Below are positions 15,395-24,186 of a stretch of DNA of 24,186 nt, piece by piece. The stretch covers positions 1 through 24,186 of the forward strand of contig DIAY01000195.1 in assembly GCA_002414905.1 (NCBI GenBank), written 5' to 3'. How positions within the stretch are numbered: position 1 is the stretch's first letter; each line of letters begins with the position of its first letter. Source of the DNA: Holophagales bacterium UBA5066 (GTDB taxonomy: Bacteria; Acidobacteriota; Thermoanaerobaculia; UBA5066). Both the position numbers and the translations under genes were made by a program. Below the pieces are notes generated by a model. The model was not told the DNA's origin. It searched no databases and saw only the letters and a list, made by a program, of their open reading frames with translations.

Positions 15395-16863
15395 TACGGC
15401 TTCTCTTCGGCCAGCGCCAGGGCCGCCCCGAGAACGATCCGACCGCCGGACTCCATCGTCTTCGGCGTGATGAAGTAGACGGTGTCTTCAGGGGCGTGGT
15501 ATCCATGGTGCTCCCCTCCGGTTCCGAAGAGACTGACGGCGGGAATCCCCCTCTCGAAGAAGGGCGCGTGATCCGCGCGCCCCTCGCCGCGGATCCTTCC
15601 CGCCTTCAGGACGAAGCCGGGCACGAGACGGTCACGAGCCCCTTCCATCGCGGCCCTGATCTGCGGAAAGTTCTCGCCGCCGGCGATGTAGAGACCGTTG
15701 CCGGCCCCGAGCATGTCCAGGTTGAGCACGGCGACGCACTTCTCGAGACCCTTCGGCGGGTGGCTCGCGAAGTGCTCCGCCCCGCGGAGCCCGAGCTCCT
15801 CGGCGGCGAACCAGACGAAGACGATGGAGCGACGGGGACGGGCTTTCAGGCTCGCGGCGGCCCTCGCCACCTCGAGGAGTGAGGCCGAGCCGGAAGCGTT
15901 GTCGTCGGCCCCCGGATTCAGCCGAGGCCAGTCGCCGATGTGGTCCAGGTGAGCGCCGACGAGGACGTACTCCCCCTTCAGCGCCGGGTCGGAGCCGGGA
16001 AGGACCGCCACGATGTTGTGCGTCGTCACGTCGCGCCACGGCTTCGCCCTCACGGCGAGACGGATCCTCCGGCCCGTCGGGAACGAGGCGAGCCCGCCCT
16101 TCGAGAGGATCTTGCGGAGCTCGGCGACGGTCAGCTTCTTTCCGGCGAGGAGCCGGTCGGCGAACGCCTCGCTCACCATCGCCTCGGGAAGGTCGCGGCT
16201 GATGCCGACGCTCGTCGAGAGGACGGCACTGTCGACGAGGAAGAACCCCGCGGCGCCGGCGTTCGCGGCGGCGAGGGTCCGCGCGACCGTCGACCGGTGG
16301 TCCTGCCAGTCACCGGTCTCGGGTTCGCCCCTCAGGACGAGGACCACTTTCCCCTTCACGTCGAGGTTCGCATAGTCGTCGTGCCCCGCCTCGGGCGCGT
16401 GAATGCCGAAGCCGGCGAAGACGACCTCCGTGGTGACGTCGCCGCTGCCGCCGTTCACCATCGGACACCAGTCCTTCAGGACGACGGCGTCCGCCGGCAC
16501 GTCGTCCTTCTCCCCTTCGGCAGGGAGCACCGTCAGCGTGGCGCTCTCGACGCCGCCGAGGCCGTGGGTGAAGGGCTGCCGGTAGTCGGGGAGCTCGGCG
16601 AGCGGGCCGAGGCCCGCCTTCTTCACCTCGGCGACGATGAAGTCGACCGCCTTCGCGTAGCCGGCGGTCCCCGAAAGGCGTCCCTCCATCGCAGGCGAAG
16701 CGAGCGTCTCGACGATTTCAAAGGCCGAGGCGGCGGTGATCCGCGCCGCGGCTCTCTCGATCGCGGCCTCCTTCGGAGCGGAGGCTCCGAGAGCCGGGAG
16801 GGCGAGGAGGCCGACGGCGAAAAGGGAAACGCCGAAGCGCTGGGCGACGGCGGGAAGCCTCAC
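15394..16863 (-). CDS. M28 family zinc aminopeptidase with PA domain, exported
   Basis: A 489-aa exported metallopeptidase of family M28. A Sec signal peptide (1-~28, FAVGLLALPALGASA) is followed by the catalytic domain, interrupted at about 105-270 by a protease-associated (PA) domain. The five zinc ligands can be placed: H305 (VGAHLDHIG), D321 (PGADDNASG), E356 with catalytic E355 (AAEELGLRG), D383 (LNLDMLG) and H456 (GYHAPEDT). Family members release N-terminal amino acids or process peptides in the periplasm or outside the cell. The GTG start at 16863 overlaps the stop of the epimerase gene (GTGA), implying coupled translation; the upstream binding site is weak. All active-site residues are intact, so it should be active. 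The substrate is unknown. Confidence 0.93.
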   Translation of the reverse strand: MRLPAVAQRFGVSLFAVGLLALPALGASAPKEAAIERAAARITAASAFEIVETLASPAMEGRLSGTAGYAKAVDFIVAEVKKAGLGPLAELPDYRQPFTHGLGGVESATLTVLPAEGEKDDVPADAVVLKDWCPMVNGGSGDVTTEVVFAGFGIHAPEAGHDDYANLDVKGKVVLVLRGEPETGDWQDHRSTVARTLAAANAGAAGFFLVDSAVLSTSVGISRDLPEAMVSEAFADRLLAGKKLTVAELRKILSKGGLASFPTGRRIRLAVRAKPWRDVTTHNIVAVLPGSDPALKGEYVLVGAHLDHIGDWPRLNPGADDNASGSASLLEVARAAASLKARPRRSIVFVWFAAEELGLRGAEHFASHPPKGLEKCVAVLNLDMLGAGNGLYIAGGENFPQIRAAMEGARDRLVPGFVLKAGRIRGEGRADHAPFFERGIPAVSLFGTGGEHHGYHAPEDTVYFITPKTMESGGRIVLGAALALAEEKP

Positions 16864-18029
16864 TTCTTCACTTCCGGGACGGGAGCGGCCGCCAGGGCCT
16901 TTCCCGGCTTCAGGGCGGCGAGCGTGGCCGCCTCCTTCTCCGGGGCGAGGCCCGCCTTCATCTTCGAGCGACGCTCCTCGGGAAGGGAGTCCCAGAAAGC
17001 GAGGGTCGAGCGAATCGTCTCGCCGAGCGGCCGGAACGTCAGTCCTTCCTTCAGAGCCCGGGCGATCGAGACGTCACCGATGCCGGCCTCCTCTCCCTTC
17101 GAGGAGACCCAGATCGGGAAGTCTCCCTCGGGTGTCAGGCCAAGCTCCGTCAGCTTCTCCTCCGACGCCCAGGTGAACGTCGCCTTCGAACCCGTCTCCT
17201 TCCGACAAGCCTCGAGGAGGGCGCCCATCGAGAGCCTCTCCTTCGGCCCGGTGGCGATGAAGGTGCCGTTCCTCCCCCTCTCGACCATTCGGATCGTCCA
17301 GTCTCCCAGGTCGCGGACGTCGATGAACTGGAGGGGATCCGTCGGGCTCCCCGGCACGAGGACCTCGCCTCCCTTCCGGACCCGGACTGGCCAGTACGTG
17401 AAGCGGTCGCTCTCGTCGCGCGTCCCGACGATATAGCCGGGCCTGATGTTGAGCACCTTCCCCGGCATCGCCTTCTCGGCCGCCTCCTCGCACAGGTGCT
17501 TCAGCGCACCGTAGTTTCCCTCTCCGATGTCGTTGATGGCGTCGACGTCTGTCCCGGCCGCCAGGCGCGCGACGGCGGACGTCTCGTCCATCCCCGCCTT
17601 CATCGGCGGGGTGTAGACCGAGATGGAGGAGATGAAGACGTACTGTCCGACGTTTCCATTCAGGACCTCTGTCACCGAACGGATCTGTTTCGGGAAGTAG
17701 CCGGACGTGTCGATGACGGCGTCCCATTTGCGGCCGGCGAGCTTCTTTACGTCGTCCGCGACGTTCCGGTCGCCGTGGATCTCCTCCAGGGGGCGGCCCT
17801 TGAAGAGGCCCGGGTTCGTCTTGCCCCGGTTGAAGAGGGTCAGCTCCCACCCCTTCGCGAGGGCCGCCTCGACGAGAGCGACCCCGAGGAACCGGGTCCC
17901 CCCGAGGATGAGCAGCTTCTTCTTCGGAGCAGCGGCCTCGGCGGCGCGGGCCCACCGCGGCAGGGCCAGGGCGGCCCCGGACGTTGCGGCCAGGGCCAGA
18001 AGATCCCTGCGGCTGAGACGGTCTTTCAT
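16860..18029 (-). CDS. NAD-dependent epimerase/dehydratase with Tat signal
   Basis: A 389-aa protein of the extended SDR type. The ATG at 18029 has AAGGAG five bases upstream (18040-18035). The N terminus SRRDLLALAATSGAALAL is a twin-arginine signal (R7, R8), so the protein is probably exported folded with its nucleotide bound. The cofactor loop is GGTRFLG (43-49), of the GGTxFxG type rather than GxxGxxG; IDTSGYF and YVFISSISVY are later strand motifs, and Y171-x-x-x-K175 fits the catalytic pair. The substrate is unknown; relatives act on nucleotide sugars, but a nucleotide sugar would be unexpected outside the cytoplasm. It follows the alpha-2-macroglobulin gene by 101 bp and is coupled to the M28 peptidase gene. 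Confidence 0.88.
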   Translation of the reverse strand: MKDRLSRRDLLALAATSGAALALPRWARAAEAAAPKKKLLILGGTRFLGVALVEAALAKGWELTLFNRGKTNPGLFKGRPLEEIHGDRNVADDVKKLAGRKWDAVIDTSGYFPKQIRSVTEVLNGNVGQYVFISSISVYTPPMKAGMDETSAVARLAAGTDVDAINDIGEGNYGALKHLCEEAAEKAMPGKVLNIRPGYIVGTRDESDRFTYWPVRVRKGGEVLVPGSPTDPLQFIDVRDLGDWTIRMVERGRNGTFIATGPKERLSMGALLEACRKETGSKATFTWASEEKLTELGLTPEGDFPIWVSSKGEEAGIGDVSIARALKEGLTFRPLGETIRSTLAFWDSLPEERRSKMKAGLAPEKEAATLAALKPGKALAAAPVPEVKK

Positions 18030-18061
18030 CGTCGCTCCTTCACGGGCACCTCGGGAATCTA

Positions 18062-18129
18062 CGCCGGAAAGACGGCGATGTTTCAGCGCTCGGGCGTTTC
18101 CCTCACCCGGGCCGGGACGGGCCCCGGGG
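18062..18129 (-). terminator. Hairpin-forming spacer after the alpha-2-macroglobulin gene
   Basis: Two potential stems lie in the 101-bp spacer: CGCCG/CGGCG with a 6-nt loop (18062-18077) and a very GC-rich near-palindrome (CCCGGG at 18106-18111 and again at 18123-18128). Neither has a T-tract on the minus strand. They could attenuate transcription into the epimerase gene, or be without function. Confidence 0.3.
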
Positions 18130-18130
18130 C

Positions 18131-21100
18131 TCACTCCCCCTTCACCGTCAGCACCGCCCCGGTCGAATAGGCGTTGAACTCCGGCGCGTACATCGACTGG
18201 ACCGTCGCCGGTCCGACCCGGAACGTCCCGGCCATGTTCGCTCTGAGGCGGTACTTGAACGCGTACTCGCCGACGGGGAGCTGCTCGAAGAAGAAGTTCG
18301 TCCCGCTGTCGCGGACTTCCTCGTACCAGGCGATCCCGAGGTCCCACTTGTAGCGCGACACCGTCGACTCCGGCTCGAAGCCGGCTCCGCGCGGATCGCG
18401 CAGGTGGACGTACTCGGCGGCGTGCTTCGTCCGGAGGGAGATCTGCACCTCGATCTGATCCCCCGGTTTAAGCGTCGCGCCGTCCGCGAGGGGCTTGAGG
18501 ACCCACTCCTTTCCGGTGTTCTCGCGAAGGAAGTACTTCCTCGAGACGTGGAAGAAATCGCCGCGGTCCTCCTCGGGAAGCTTCTCGGTCGAGAAGTGCC
18601 AGGCCGCCGAGGCGAAGGCGAAGCCCTTTCCCCCCTTCTCGACGGCGATCGTCGAGGTCGTCTTCGGGTCGACCTGCGGGCCGGGGATGACGACCTGGTT
18701 CTTCTTCCCCGTGTATCTGTCGGGCTCGAAGGTAAAGGCCGTCTCGCGCCCGCCCACGATCACCTTCATCGTCTCGCGACCGCCGAGCGCCCCTTCCGCC
18801 TTCAGGTAGTGAACGAGCGAGTAGAGGACCTCGGCCGTGGCGCGGGTCGACTTCCACTGGTTCAGCTTCTTGTTCAGGAAGAGCCACTGGACGAGGCCGT
18901 CGCGGCGCGGGTCTTTCGGCGTCAGCTCGGTGAGCGTCCGCAGCGCGAACGCGTGCGTCTCGATCGTGTCGTTGTACCAGAGCCAGGAGCGGTCTTCCTG
19001 CGCCCAGAAGGTCCCCTGCTCCTCGGTCGTCTTCGCCGAGTCCATGACGCTCGCGAAGACGAGCTGGGCGTCCTTCGGGCGGTCCATCCGGTTGAGCGTG
19101 AGAGCGAGGTGGCCCTTGAGGTAGGGCGAGTGTTCCCGCCAGTGCTTGAAGGAGAACGCCAGGATCTCCTTCCGCTCCTCGGCCGTCAGGGCGTTCCCCA
19201 TCCAGGACGGGTCGGGGTAGCACGACGCGACGTAGTTGACGAACGTCAACGTCTCCCAGCAGCAGTCCTTCGCCATCATCGAGCGGAGGTCCTCGCGGTA
19301 GTGCTTCGCGACGTATCCCCAGCCCTTCTCCACCATGTCGCGCGGGACCTCGACGCCGAATTCCGACGCCTTCGCGAGGCCGTGGAGGATGTAGACGGTC
19401 ATGTAGGGCGACGGCGGGCCGCCCGGCCACCAGGGGAAGCCGCCGATGGACGTCTGCGCTTTCCGGAGCTTGGCGATCGCAGCCTCGCGCTCGGCCTTCG
19501 CCACGCGCGGGTCGAGGACCTTCGCCAGTCCCTCTCCCGCGTCTTTGCCGCCACGCGCGTCGACGAGCCAGGGGCTCTCCTCCAGCGTCATCTTCCGGTT
19601 CGGGTCGGCGGCGTCCCAGGTCTCGAGCCTCACGTCCCTCTTCGAGAACTCCTTCGCCATCGCGGCGACCGAGGGGTACTTTTCGAAGATCGACGAGACG
19701 ATGCCGGTGGAGACGAATCGGTTCAGGGTCTGCTCGGTGCACTCGTAGGGGTAGTTGACGAGGTACGGCAGCGCCTCGAGGACGGAGTAGAAGAGCTGCG
19801 CGTCGACCGTGACGACCACCTGCTCGTTGATGAGCGTCGGGTCGCCCCCCTTCGCCAGGTCCTCGAACCGGAGCTCCTTCCTCTGTCCCTCGCGCAGCGT
19901 GACGAAGCGCGACTGGACGAGGTGCATCCGGCTCGGGAGGACCGGCAGCGGGCGCAGCTCGCCGTCGGAGAGGCTGCCGGACGTCGCGGTGACCTTGAAC
20001 GCGACGGTCCTCACCCCGGGTGGGGCCGTCAGGAGGAACGTCTGGTTCGTGCCGCCGCCCGCGGGCACCGAGATCGCGCGGCTCATGTCGTTCGCCGAGA
20101 GGCCGAAGCGGGCCGAGAGGTCTTCGTTCGTCTCGGGGTCGAGAATCTGGAAAGCGAGGCTCCCCTTCAGCAGACCTTCCGACGCGTTGTTGACGACGAC
20201 CTTAAGCTCGGCCCGGTCCCCCTCGCGCAGGAAGCGCGGGACGTAGGGACGGACCATCAGCTCCTTGACGCTCTTCGTCTCCTTCTTCAGCGAGCCGCCG
20301 CGCAGGTCCTTCGTCACGGCGTGGAGCCAGACGTTCCACGACGTCACGGAGTCGGGGACGGTGAACTCGATCGACGCGGAGCCGTCGGCTCCCGTCAGGA
20401 GCTGCGGCGTCCAGAACGCCGTCTCGGCGAAGTTGCTTCGAAGGGCCGGCGCGTCGCCTGCGGCGGGCGCCTCAACTCCGGCGTCCTTCTTCACCTCGCT
20501 CTTGTCGTCGCGCGCTTCGTTCGACGCAACTTTCGCCATCTGGCGGGCCGGGGCCGACGCCGGCGCGGGAGGCGGAGCGGCCGCATCCAACGCCATGCTC
20601 TCGGCAACCATCGCCCCGCCCAACGCGCCGCGCATCTGATAGCGCCGTCCGCGCGCCCCCGGGCCGCCGATGCCGTAACGGTCGAGCTCCTTGAGGCGGT
20701 CCGGCACGAGCGAGGGGGCCGAAGGGGTCGAGTTGAAGCTGCCCAGCACCCACTGGGCCTGCGCCGCTCCGAGCGTCGCGCGCGTCCACGGCGTTCCGAT
20801 GCGCGACGGGTAGAGTGAGAGGACGGAGGGAGGCTGGTGCGGCGCGAAGACGTCGAGGCTCCGGTCGTACATGTAGCCGAGGAGCTCCGCCGCACCGGCT
20901 TCGACCGGCTTTCCGGATGGCGATTTCACCGTGACCCGCCACGTCTCACGTGTCCCGGGACGGATCCGATCGCGGAACGTCGCGAACTCCAGCTTCAGCT
21001 CCCTGTCGTCCCACGGGACGAAGACCGCCGCCGTCTGACTCATCCACTGGTGGTCCCTGAGCGCCGAGAGCGTGATGCCGAAGCCGCCGCGGTCCGCCTC

Positions 21101-24100
21101 CGTCACCGGGATCTCGAGAACCGTGTTTCCCTCTCCGGCCTTCAGTACCGTTCGCGACAGGAGCTTTCCCGCCCGGAATCGCTCGAGGAGCATCGGCTGA
21201 TCGGAGAGGCCCGAAGTCGCGAGGAGTCGCGCCGTCTCCCCAACGCGGACGGACCCCGACTCGACGAGGAGGGCGAGCGGGACCGACGGCGTCTCCTTTC
21301 CGCCGGCGACGAGGAAGTCCCGAAACATTTCGTACTTCGCCCCGAAGTCGTCGACGGTGGTGTAGTGGATCCGCCACGCGCCCGAGTCGAGCTTTCCGAG
21401 GTCGAGCTTTGCGAGGCCGTCTGCTCCGTGAACGGCCTCGCCCCGGGCTTTCTCGGCGCCATCGAGGAAGTCGCGCAGCACCCCTTCCACGTTGAAGGAG
21501 GTCTCCCAGCGGGGACGCAGGGCGTCCCCGGGGGTCGCGTACGGGGCTCCCTCCGGAGCGCCATCCTCCCCTTCGGCCGGGGCGCCGCGGCGGGGCAGAT
21601 CCGCAGGGAGGGCGGTCGTCGCCGGGGGAACGAGCGCGATGAGCCGCCAGCTCCCCTTGCCGGCGCGGGGAGCGCCGTCGAGGCTCGACCTCGTGATCGT
21701 CGCGGAAGCGGGCTCCTTCTCACGCGCGAAGCCCGTCGGGAATCCAACGCGTGCCTCGACGGAGACGAATCCGAGCCGTACCGCCCTGGTCGCGCTGCGC
21801 GTCTCGCCCCCTTCGTCGACGACGTCGGCGCTCACGACGTAGCGCCACGTCAGGTCGCTCCCCTTCGCGGCGGTCTCGTCGACCTCGGGGGTGAAGGAGA
21901 CGAGGAACGTCCCGTCGGCTCCGAGAACGGTGGCACCGGACGCCACCGTCTGGGCCTTGGACGGCGAGCCCCAGCCCCAGAAGGACCACCACCACGGCCG
22001 GAGCGTCTCGCGCGTGACGCGCCATGTGACATTTCCGGAGGCGACCGGAAGGCCGAAGTAGTACTTCGCGTCTCCGGTCAGGACTGCCTTCCGATTGAGC
22101 CGCATCGGCTCCTTCGGCTCCTGGAACGCGACCTCGAACGTGGGCCGCTTGTACTCCTCGATCCTCACCGGCGTGCTTCCCGAGAGCGAGCTCTCGAGCC
22201 GCCAGCCGCCGAGGAGGCGCCCCGTCGGAACGACGAACTCGCCGGCCGCGGTGCCGAAGGCATTCGTCGATACCGAGCGCGTCTCGACCCGCTCTCCGTT
22301 CGGGTCGATGAGCCAGACGATGACCTGTGTCTGCGCCGCTGCCTTGAACCGCGCATTCTCCTGCGAGCCCTCGTAGGCGAGGACCTTCCAGAAGAGCGTC
22401 TGCCCGGGCCGGTAGATGCTCCGGTCCGTATAGAGGAGCGACGCCGTTCGGTTTCCGGCGGTACCCTGCCGGTAGAAGCCGACCTGCTGGCCGTCGAAGG
22501 TGACGTGGGCGCCCTTCTTCGCCAGGAGATGGAAGGAGTTCCCCGTCCTCTCTCTTGAAGCGAACGAAACCGTTCCATTCGCGTCCGTCTTCTTCACCTC
22601 GTCCCGGCGGTGCCCCTCCTTCCAGTCGAAGCGCCAGAGCGCGACCTCGACGTCGGGAACCGGGGCGCCCGTGGCTCCCGAGAGAATGCGTGCCCCGACG
22701 GCCCCCGTCTCGGCCTCGGGCCGCACGACGAGCACGAGGTCGGAAACGAAGAGGTTCGTCCCGACGACGACGTTGTCGGACGCGCCGAAGTCCTTCCGGG
22801 CCGACGCGAGGACGACGTAGAACCCCGGTTCCTTCAAGGGAGGGGTGACGAACGTCCGGTGCATCTCGAAGTCGGGCGTCGGCGGAAGGTCCACCTTCCA
22901 CTCTGCGGCCGGCCCCGTCGCCACGAGCTTGCGCATGTCGTCGGAGGTCGGGAGAGCCGACCAGTCCTTCGACCCCTCGATCTTCTTTTCCACGTCCAGC
23001 TTCACGGCCCGGAAGTGAACGGCCCCGAGGTTCCTGTGCGTGACCTCGATCGACCTCTTCCCCGGCCCGTCGACGGCCATCGCCTGGAGGCGGACCTCGG
23101 GCGCCTCGATCGACTTCACGATCGAGAGGCAACGCTGGCCGCCGACGGACGCGGGATACGCTGCGCGCCCTTCCTCGGCCTCGCGTCGGGCAGCGACCCT
23201 TCGGTTCGGGTGGCTGCCGCGCTGATGCAGGTCGGCCACCTCGGCCTTCCCCATGGCCCACCAGGAGTCCGACCGGAAAGCGGAGAGGCGGCCCTCGAGG
23301 TCCTTTCGGATCCGTGTCTTCTCTCGCTCCTCCGTGAAGGATGCCGACAGGCGCCGCACGCGCTCGAGGCGCGCCTCGAGCTGCGCGCCCTTCCTTCCGG
23401 CGCCGGAATGCCACCCTTCGAGGTCGGTCAGGACGGCAACGATCTTCGTCAGCGGGTGAACCGCCGGCGCGGCGAGGTCGACCTGGGCGGCCTCGCTCGC
23501 ATCACCCCTGAGTAATGCCCCAAGGTCGAGCCGCCAGATCTCGTTCGACTGCTCCGGAGTCCAGCCCGCCGTGTCGGCCAGGAGGTCGACGAGGAGGTAG
23601 CTGACGGCGTCGCGGAGAGTCCCGCGGATCTCTTTCGGGTAGCTGTTCGGGTCGACGACGAGGTCGGCCGAGGCCACCGGCTCAATCCCAAGCGCGTCGC
23701 GCATCCCCCAGACCTCGAGCGCCGCCCTCAGCGCCTCGGCCAGGATCTGTTCGCGCGTCCACGCCTTGAGGTCCACGACGCCTTTCGTGTCGACCCGCTC
23801 CCGCTGGCCGACCTCCCACGAGTAGGCCCGCTGGTACGTCACGAGCGAGTGCCCGTAGAGGAGCCCGAGCTGCGCGCGAGACATCGGCCCCTTCGGCCAG
23901 GGTTCCTCGCGCAGCCTACGGACCGCCGTCTCGTAGCCGTGGAGGCCGATCCGGAGCTGGGTCACCGTGACGAGCGCCTTCGTCCAGGCCTTCTCGTCTC
24001 CCTTCGCCTTCGCGGCGGCGAGGAGCGACTCCGCGGATTTCGCCGCCTCCTCGTACTTCTGCTCTGTCACGAGACGGTCGACGTCGGCCCAGGACGTGTC

Positions 24101-24186
24101 GGCTTTCGGCACGGGTTTCACTCCCTTCCCGCTACCTTTCAGAGGAGAGAGGGCGAGCGCGCCTCCGGCGAGGAGGACGACGACGG
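18131..24186 (-). CDS. Large bacterial alpha-2-macroglobulin with thioester (5' end outside window)
   Basis: An exported peptidase-trapping protein of the bacterial alpha-2-macroglobulin family; 2017 residues are visible. The frame stays open to the right edge: upstream of the GTG at 24121 it reads VVVLLAGGALALSPLKGSGKG, the core and end of a signal peptide, so the true start is outside the window. Order: a helical, TPR-like N-terminal region (~300 aa), macroglobulin beta domains including the MG2 motif TDRSIYRPGQT (near 22400), a low-complexity Ala/Pro/charged stretch in the bait position (about 20430-20670), the A2M domain (FWTPQLLTGADGSASIEFT, near 20400), and the thioester domain with YPYECTEQ (CTEQ at 19730-19741). 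The end is YAPEFNAYSTGAVL. The Cys-Gln thioester is intact, so covalent capture of proteases is plausible. No pbpC neighbour is seen inside the window. Confidence 0.93.
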   Translation of the reverse strand, partial: VVVLLAGGALALSPLKGSGKGVKPVPKADTSWADVDRLVTEQKYEEAAKSAESLLAAAKAKGDEKAWTKALVTVTQLRIGLHGYETAVRRLREEPWPKGPMSRAQLGLLYGHSLVTYQRAYSWEVGQRERVDTKGVVDLKAWTREQILAEALRAALEVWGMRDALGIEPVASADLVVDPNSYPKEIRGTLRDAVSYLLVDLLADTAGWTPEQSNEIWRLDLGALLRGDASEAAQVDLAAPAVHPLTKIVAVLTDLEGWHSGAGRKGAQLEARLERVRRLSASFTEEREKTRIRKDLEGRLSAFRSDSWWAMGKAEVADLHQRGSHPNRRVAARREAEEGRAAYPASVGGQRCLSIVKSIEAPEVRLQAMAVDGPGKRSIEVTHRNLGAVHFRAVKLDVEKKIEGSKDWSALPTSDDMRKLVATGPAAEWKVDLPPTPDFEMHRTFVTPPLKEPGFYVVLASARKDFGASDNVVVGTNLFVSDLVLVVRPEAETGAVGARILSGATGAPVPDVEVALWRFDWKEGHRRDEVKKTDANGTVSFASRERTGNSFHLLAKKGAHVTFDGQQVGFYRQGTAGNRTASLLYTDRSIYRPGQTLFWKVLAYEGSQENARFKAAAQTQVIVWLIDPNGERVETRSVSTNAFGTAAGEFVVPTGRLLGGWRLESSLSGSTPVRIEEYKRPTFEVAFQEPKEPMRLNRKAVLTGDAKYYFGLPVASGNVTWRVTRETLRPWWWSFWGWGSPSKAQTVASGATVLGADGTFLVSFTPEVDETAAKGSDLTWRYVVSADVVDEGGETRSATRAVRLGFVSVEARVGFPTGFAREKEPASATITRSSLDGAPRAGKGSWRLIALVPPATTALPADLPRRGAPAEGEDGAPEGAPYATPGDALRPRWETSFNVEGVLRDFLDGAEKARGEAVHGADGLAKLDLGKLDSGAWRIHYTTVDDFGAKYEMFRDFLVAGGKETPSVPLALLVESGSVRVGETARLLATSGLSDQPMLLERFRAGKLLSRTVLKAGEGNTVLEIPVTEADRGGFGITLSALRDHQWMSQTAAVFVPWDDRELKLEFATFRDRIRPGTRETWRVTVKSPSGKPVEAGAAELLGYMYDRSLDVFAPHQPPSVLSLYPSRIGTPWTRATLGAAQAQWVLGSFNSTPSAPSLVPDRLKELDRYGIGGPGARGRRYQMRGALGGAMVAESMALDAAAPPPAPASAPARQMAKVASNEARDDKSEVKKDAGVEAPAAGDAPALRSNFAETAFWTPQLLTGADGSASIEFTVPDSVTSWNVWLHAVTKDLRGGSLKKETKSVKELMVRPYVPRFLREGDRAELKVVVNNASEGLLKGSLAFQILDPETNEDLSARFGLSANDMSRAISVPAGGGTNQTFLLTAPPGVRTVAFKVTATSGSLSDGELRPLPVLPSRMHLVQSRFVTLREGQRKELRFEDLAKGGDPTLINEQVVVTVDAQLFYSVLEALPYLVNYPYECTEQTLNRFVSTGIVSSIFEKYPSVAAMAKEFSKRDVRLETWDAADPNRKMTLEESPWLVDARGGKDAGEGLAKVLDPRVAKAEREAAIAKLRKAQTSIGGFPWWPGGPPSPYMTVYILHGLAKASEFGVEVPRDMVEKGWGYVAKHYREDLRSMMAKDCCWETLTFVNYVASCYPDPSWMGNALTAEERKEILAFSFKHWREHSPYLKGHLALTLNRMDRPKDAQLVFASVMDSAKTTEEQGTFWAQEDRSWLWYNDTIETHAFALRTLTELTPKDPRRDGLVQWLFLNKKLNQWKSTRATAEVLYSLVHYLKAEGALGGRETMKVIVGGRETAFTFEPDRYTGKKNQVVIPGPQVDPKTTSTIAVEKGGKGFAFASAAWHFSTEKLPEEDRGDFFHVSRKYFLRENTGKEWVLKPLADGATLKPGDQIEVQISLRTKHAAEYVHLRDPRGAGFEPESTVSRYKWDLGIAWYEEVRDSGTNFFFEQLPVGEYAFKYRLRANMAGTFRVGPATVQSMYAPEFNAYSTGAVLTVKGE

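Noticed and set aside
18404..22558. Two long plus-strand open frames (804 and 573 codons) inside the alpha-2-macroglobulin region
   Set aside because: Antisense shadows; composition is dominated by Arg, Glu, Gly and Val repeats and no motif is seen.
24119..24121. GTG as start of the alpha-2-macroglobulin gene
   Set aside because: The frame continues to the window edge and encodes a signal-peptide core upstream; no binding site precedes this GTG.
1..24186. CRISPR array, insertion sequence, integrase, toxin-antitoxin or phage genes
   Set aside because: No regularly spaced repeats, transposase or integrase motifs, or terminal inverted repeats were seen; the only tandem repeat is in the coding region at 14941-15120.

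Overview
The window is high-GC, densely coded bacterial DNA with about 13 convincing protein genes, no RNA genes, no CRISPR array and no recognisable mobile element. An aa3/caa3-type cytochrome oxidase operon, many lipoproteins and signal peptides, a TPR-fused lipoprotein sulfatase-like enzyme, a gingipain-type peptidase, a large thioester alpha-2-macroglobulin and a Tat-exported epimerase together suggest an aerobic or microaerobic diderm, quite possibly an Acidobacteriota relative. That placement is inferred from gene style only; no marker gene is present.

Layout. (1) 1-1691 (+): the 3' end of cytochrome c oxidase subunit I, then subunits III and IV. (2) 1692-3617 (+): a gene-free gap, then two small exported proteins of unknown function, the second closed by a clear hairpin terminator. 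(3) 3686-7520 (+): a two-gene unit with a 14-bp overlap, encoding a double-module parvulin-like protein and a lipoprotein of the sulfatase/alkaline phosphatase superfamily (Thr in the nucleophile position) with TPRs. (4) 7605-10663 (+): a second coupled pair, a C25 (gingipain-type) cysteine peptidase and a small FN3-like lipoprotein. (5) 10671-12604 (-): a SAM methyltransferase translationally coupled to a GT-C membrane glycosyltransferase. This pair is divergent from (6) 12718-15360 (+), a large fusion of sulfotransferase, coiled coil, glycosyltransferase and repetitive helix. The promoter between them carries a 16-bp palindrome. (7) 15394-24186 (-): an alpha-2-macroglobulin cut off at the right edge, then a Tat-signal NAD-dependent epimerase coupled by a 4-bp overlap to an M28 zinc aminopeptidase.

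Most of the window beyond the oxidase operon concerns the cell envelope: exported chaperone, peptidases, peptidase trap, a membrane-anchored hydrolase or transferase, and surface glycan assembly and decoration. No complete known defence or mobile system is visible. The least ordinary items are the sulfotransferase-glycosyltransferase fusion with its recent 60-bp repeat, the palindrome over its divergent neighbour's -10 box, the coupled parvulin/Thr-type sulfatase-like pair, and the C25 peptidase/lipoprotein pair whose start looks leaderless. Long open frames antisense to the real genes occur repeatedly, as expected at this GC content, and were rejected.
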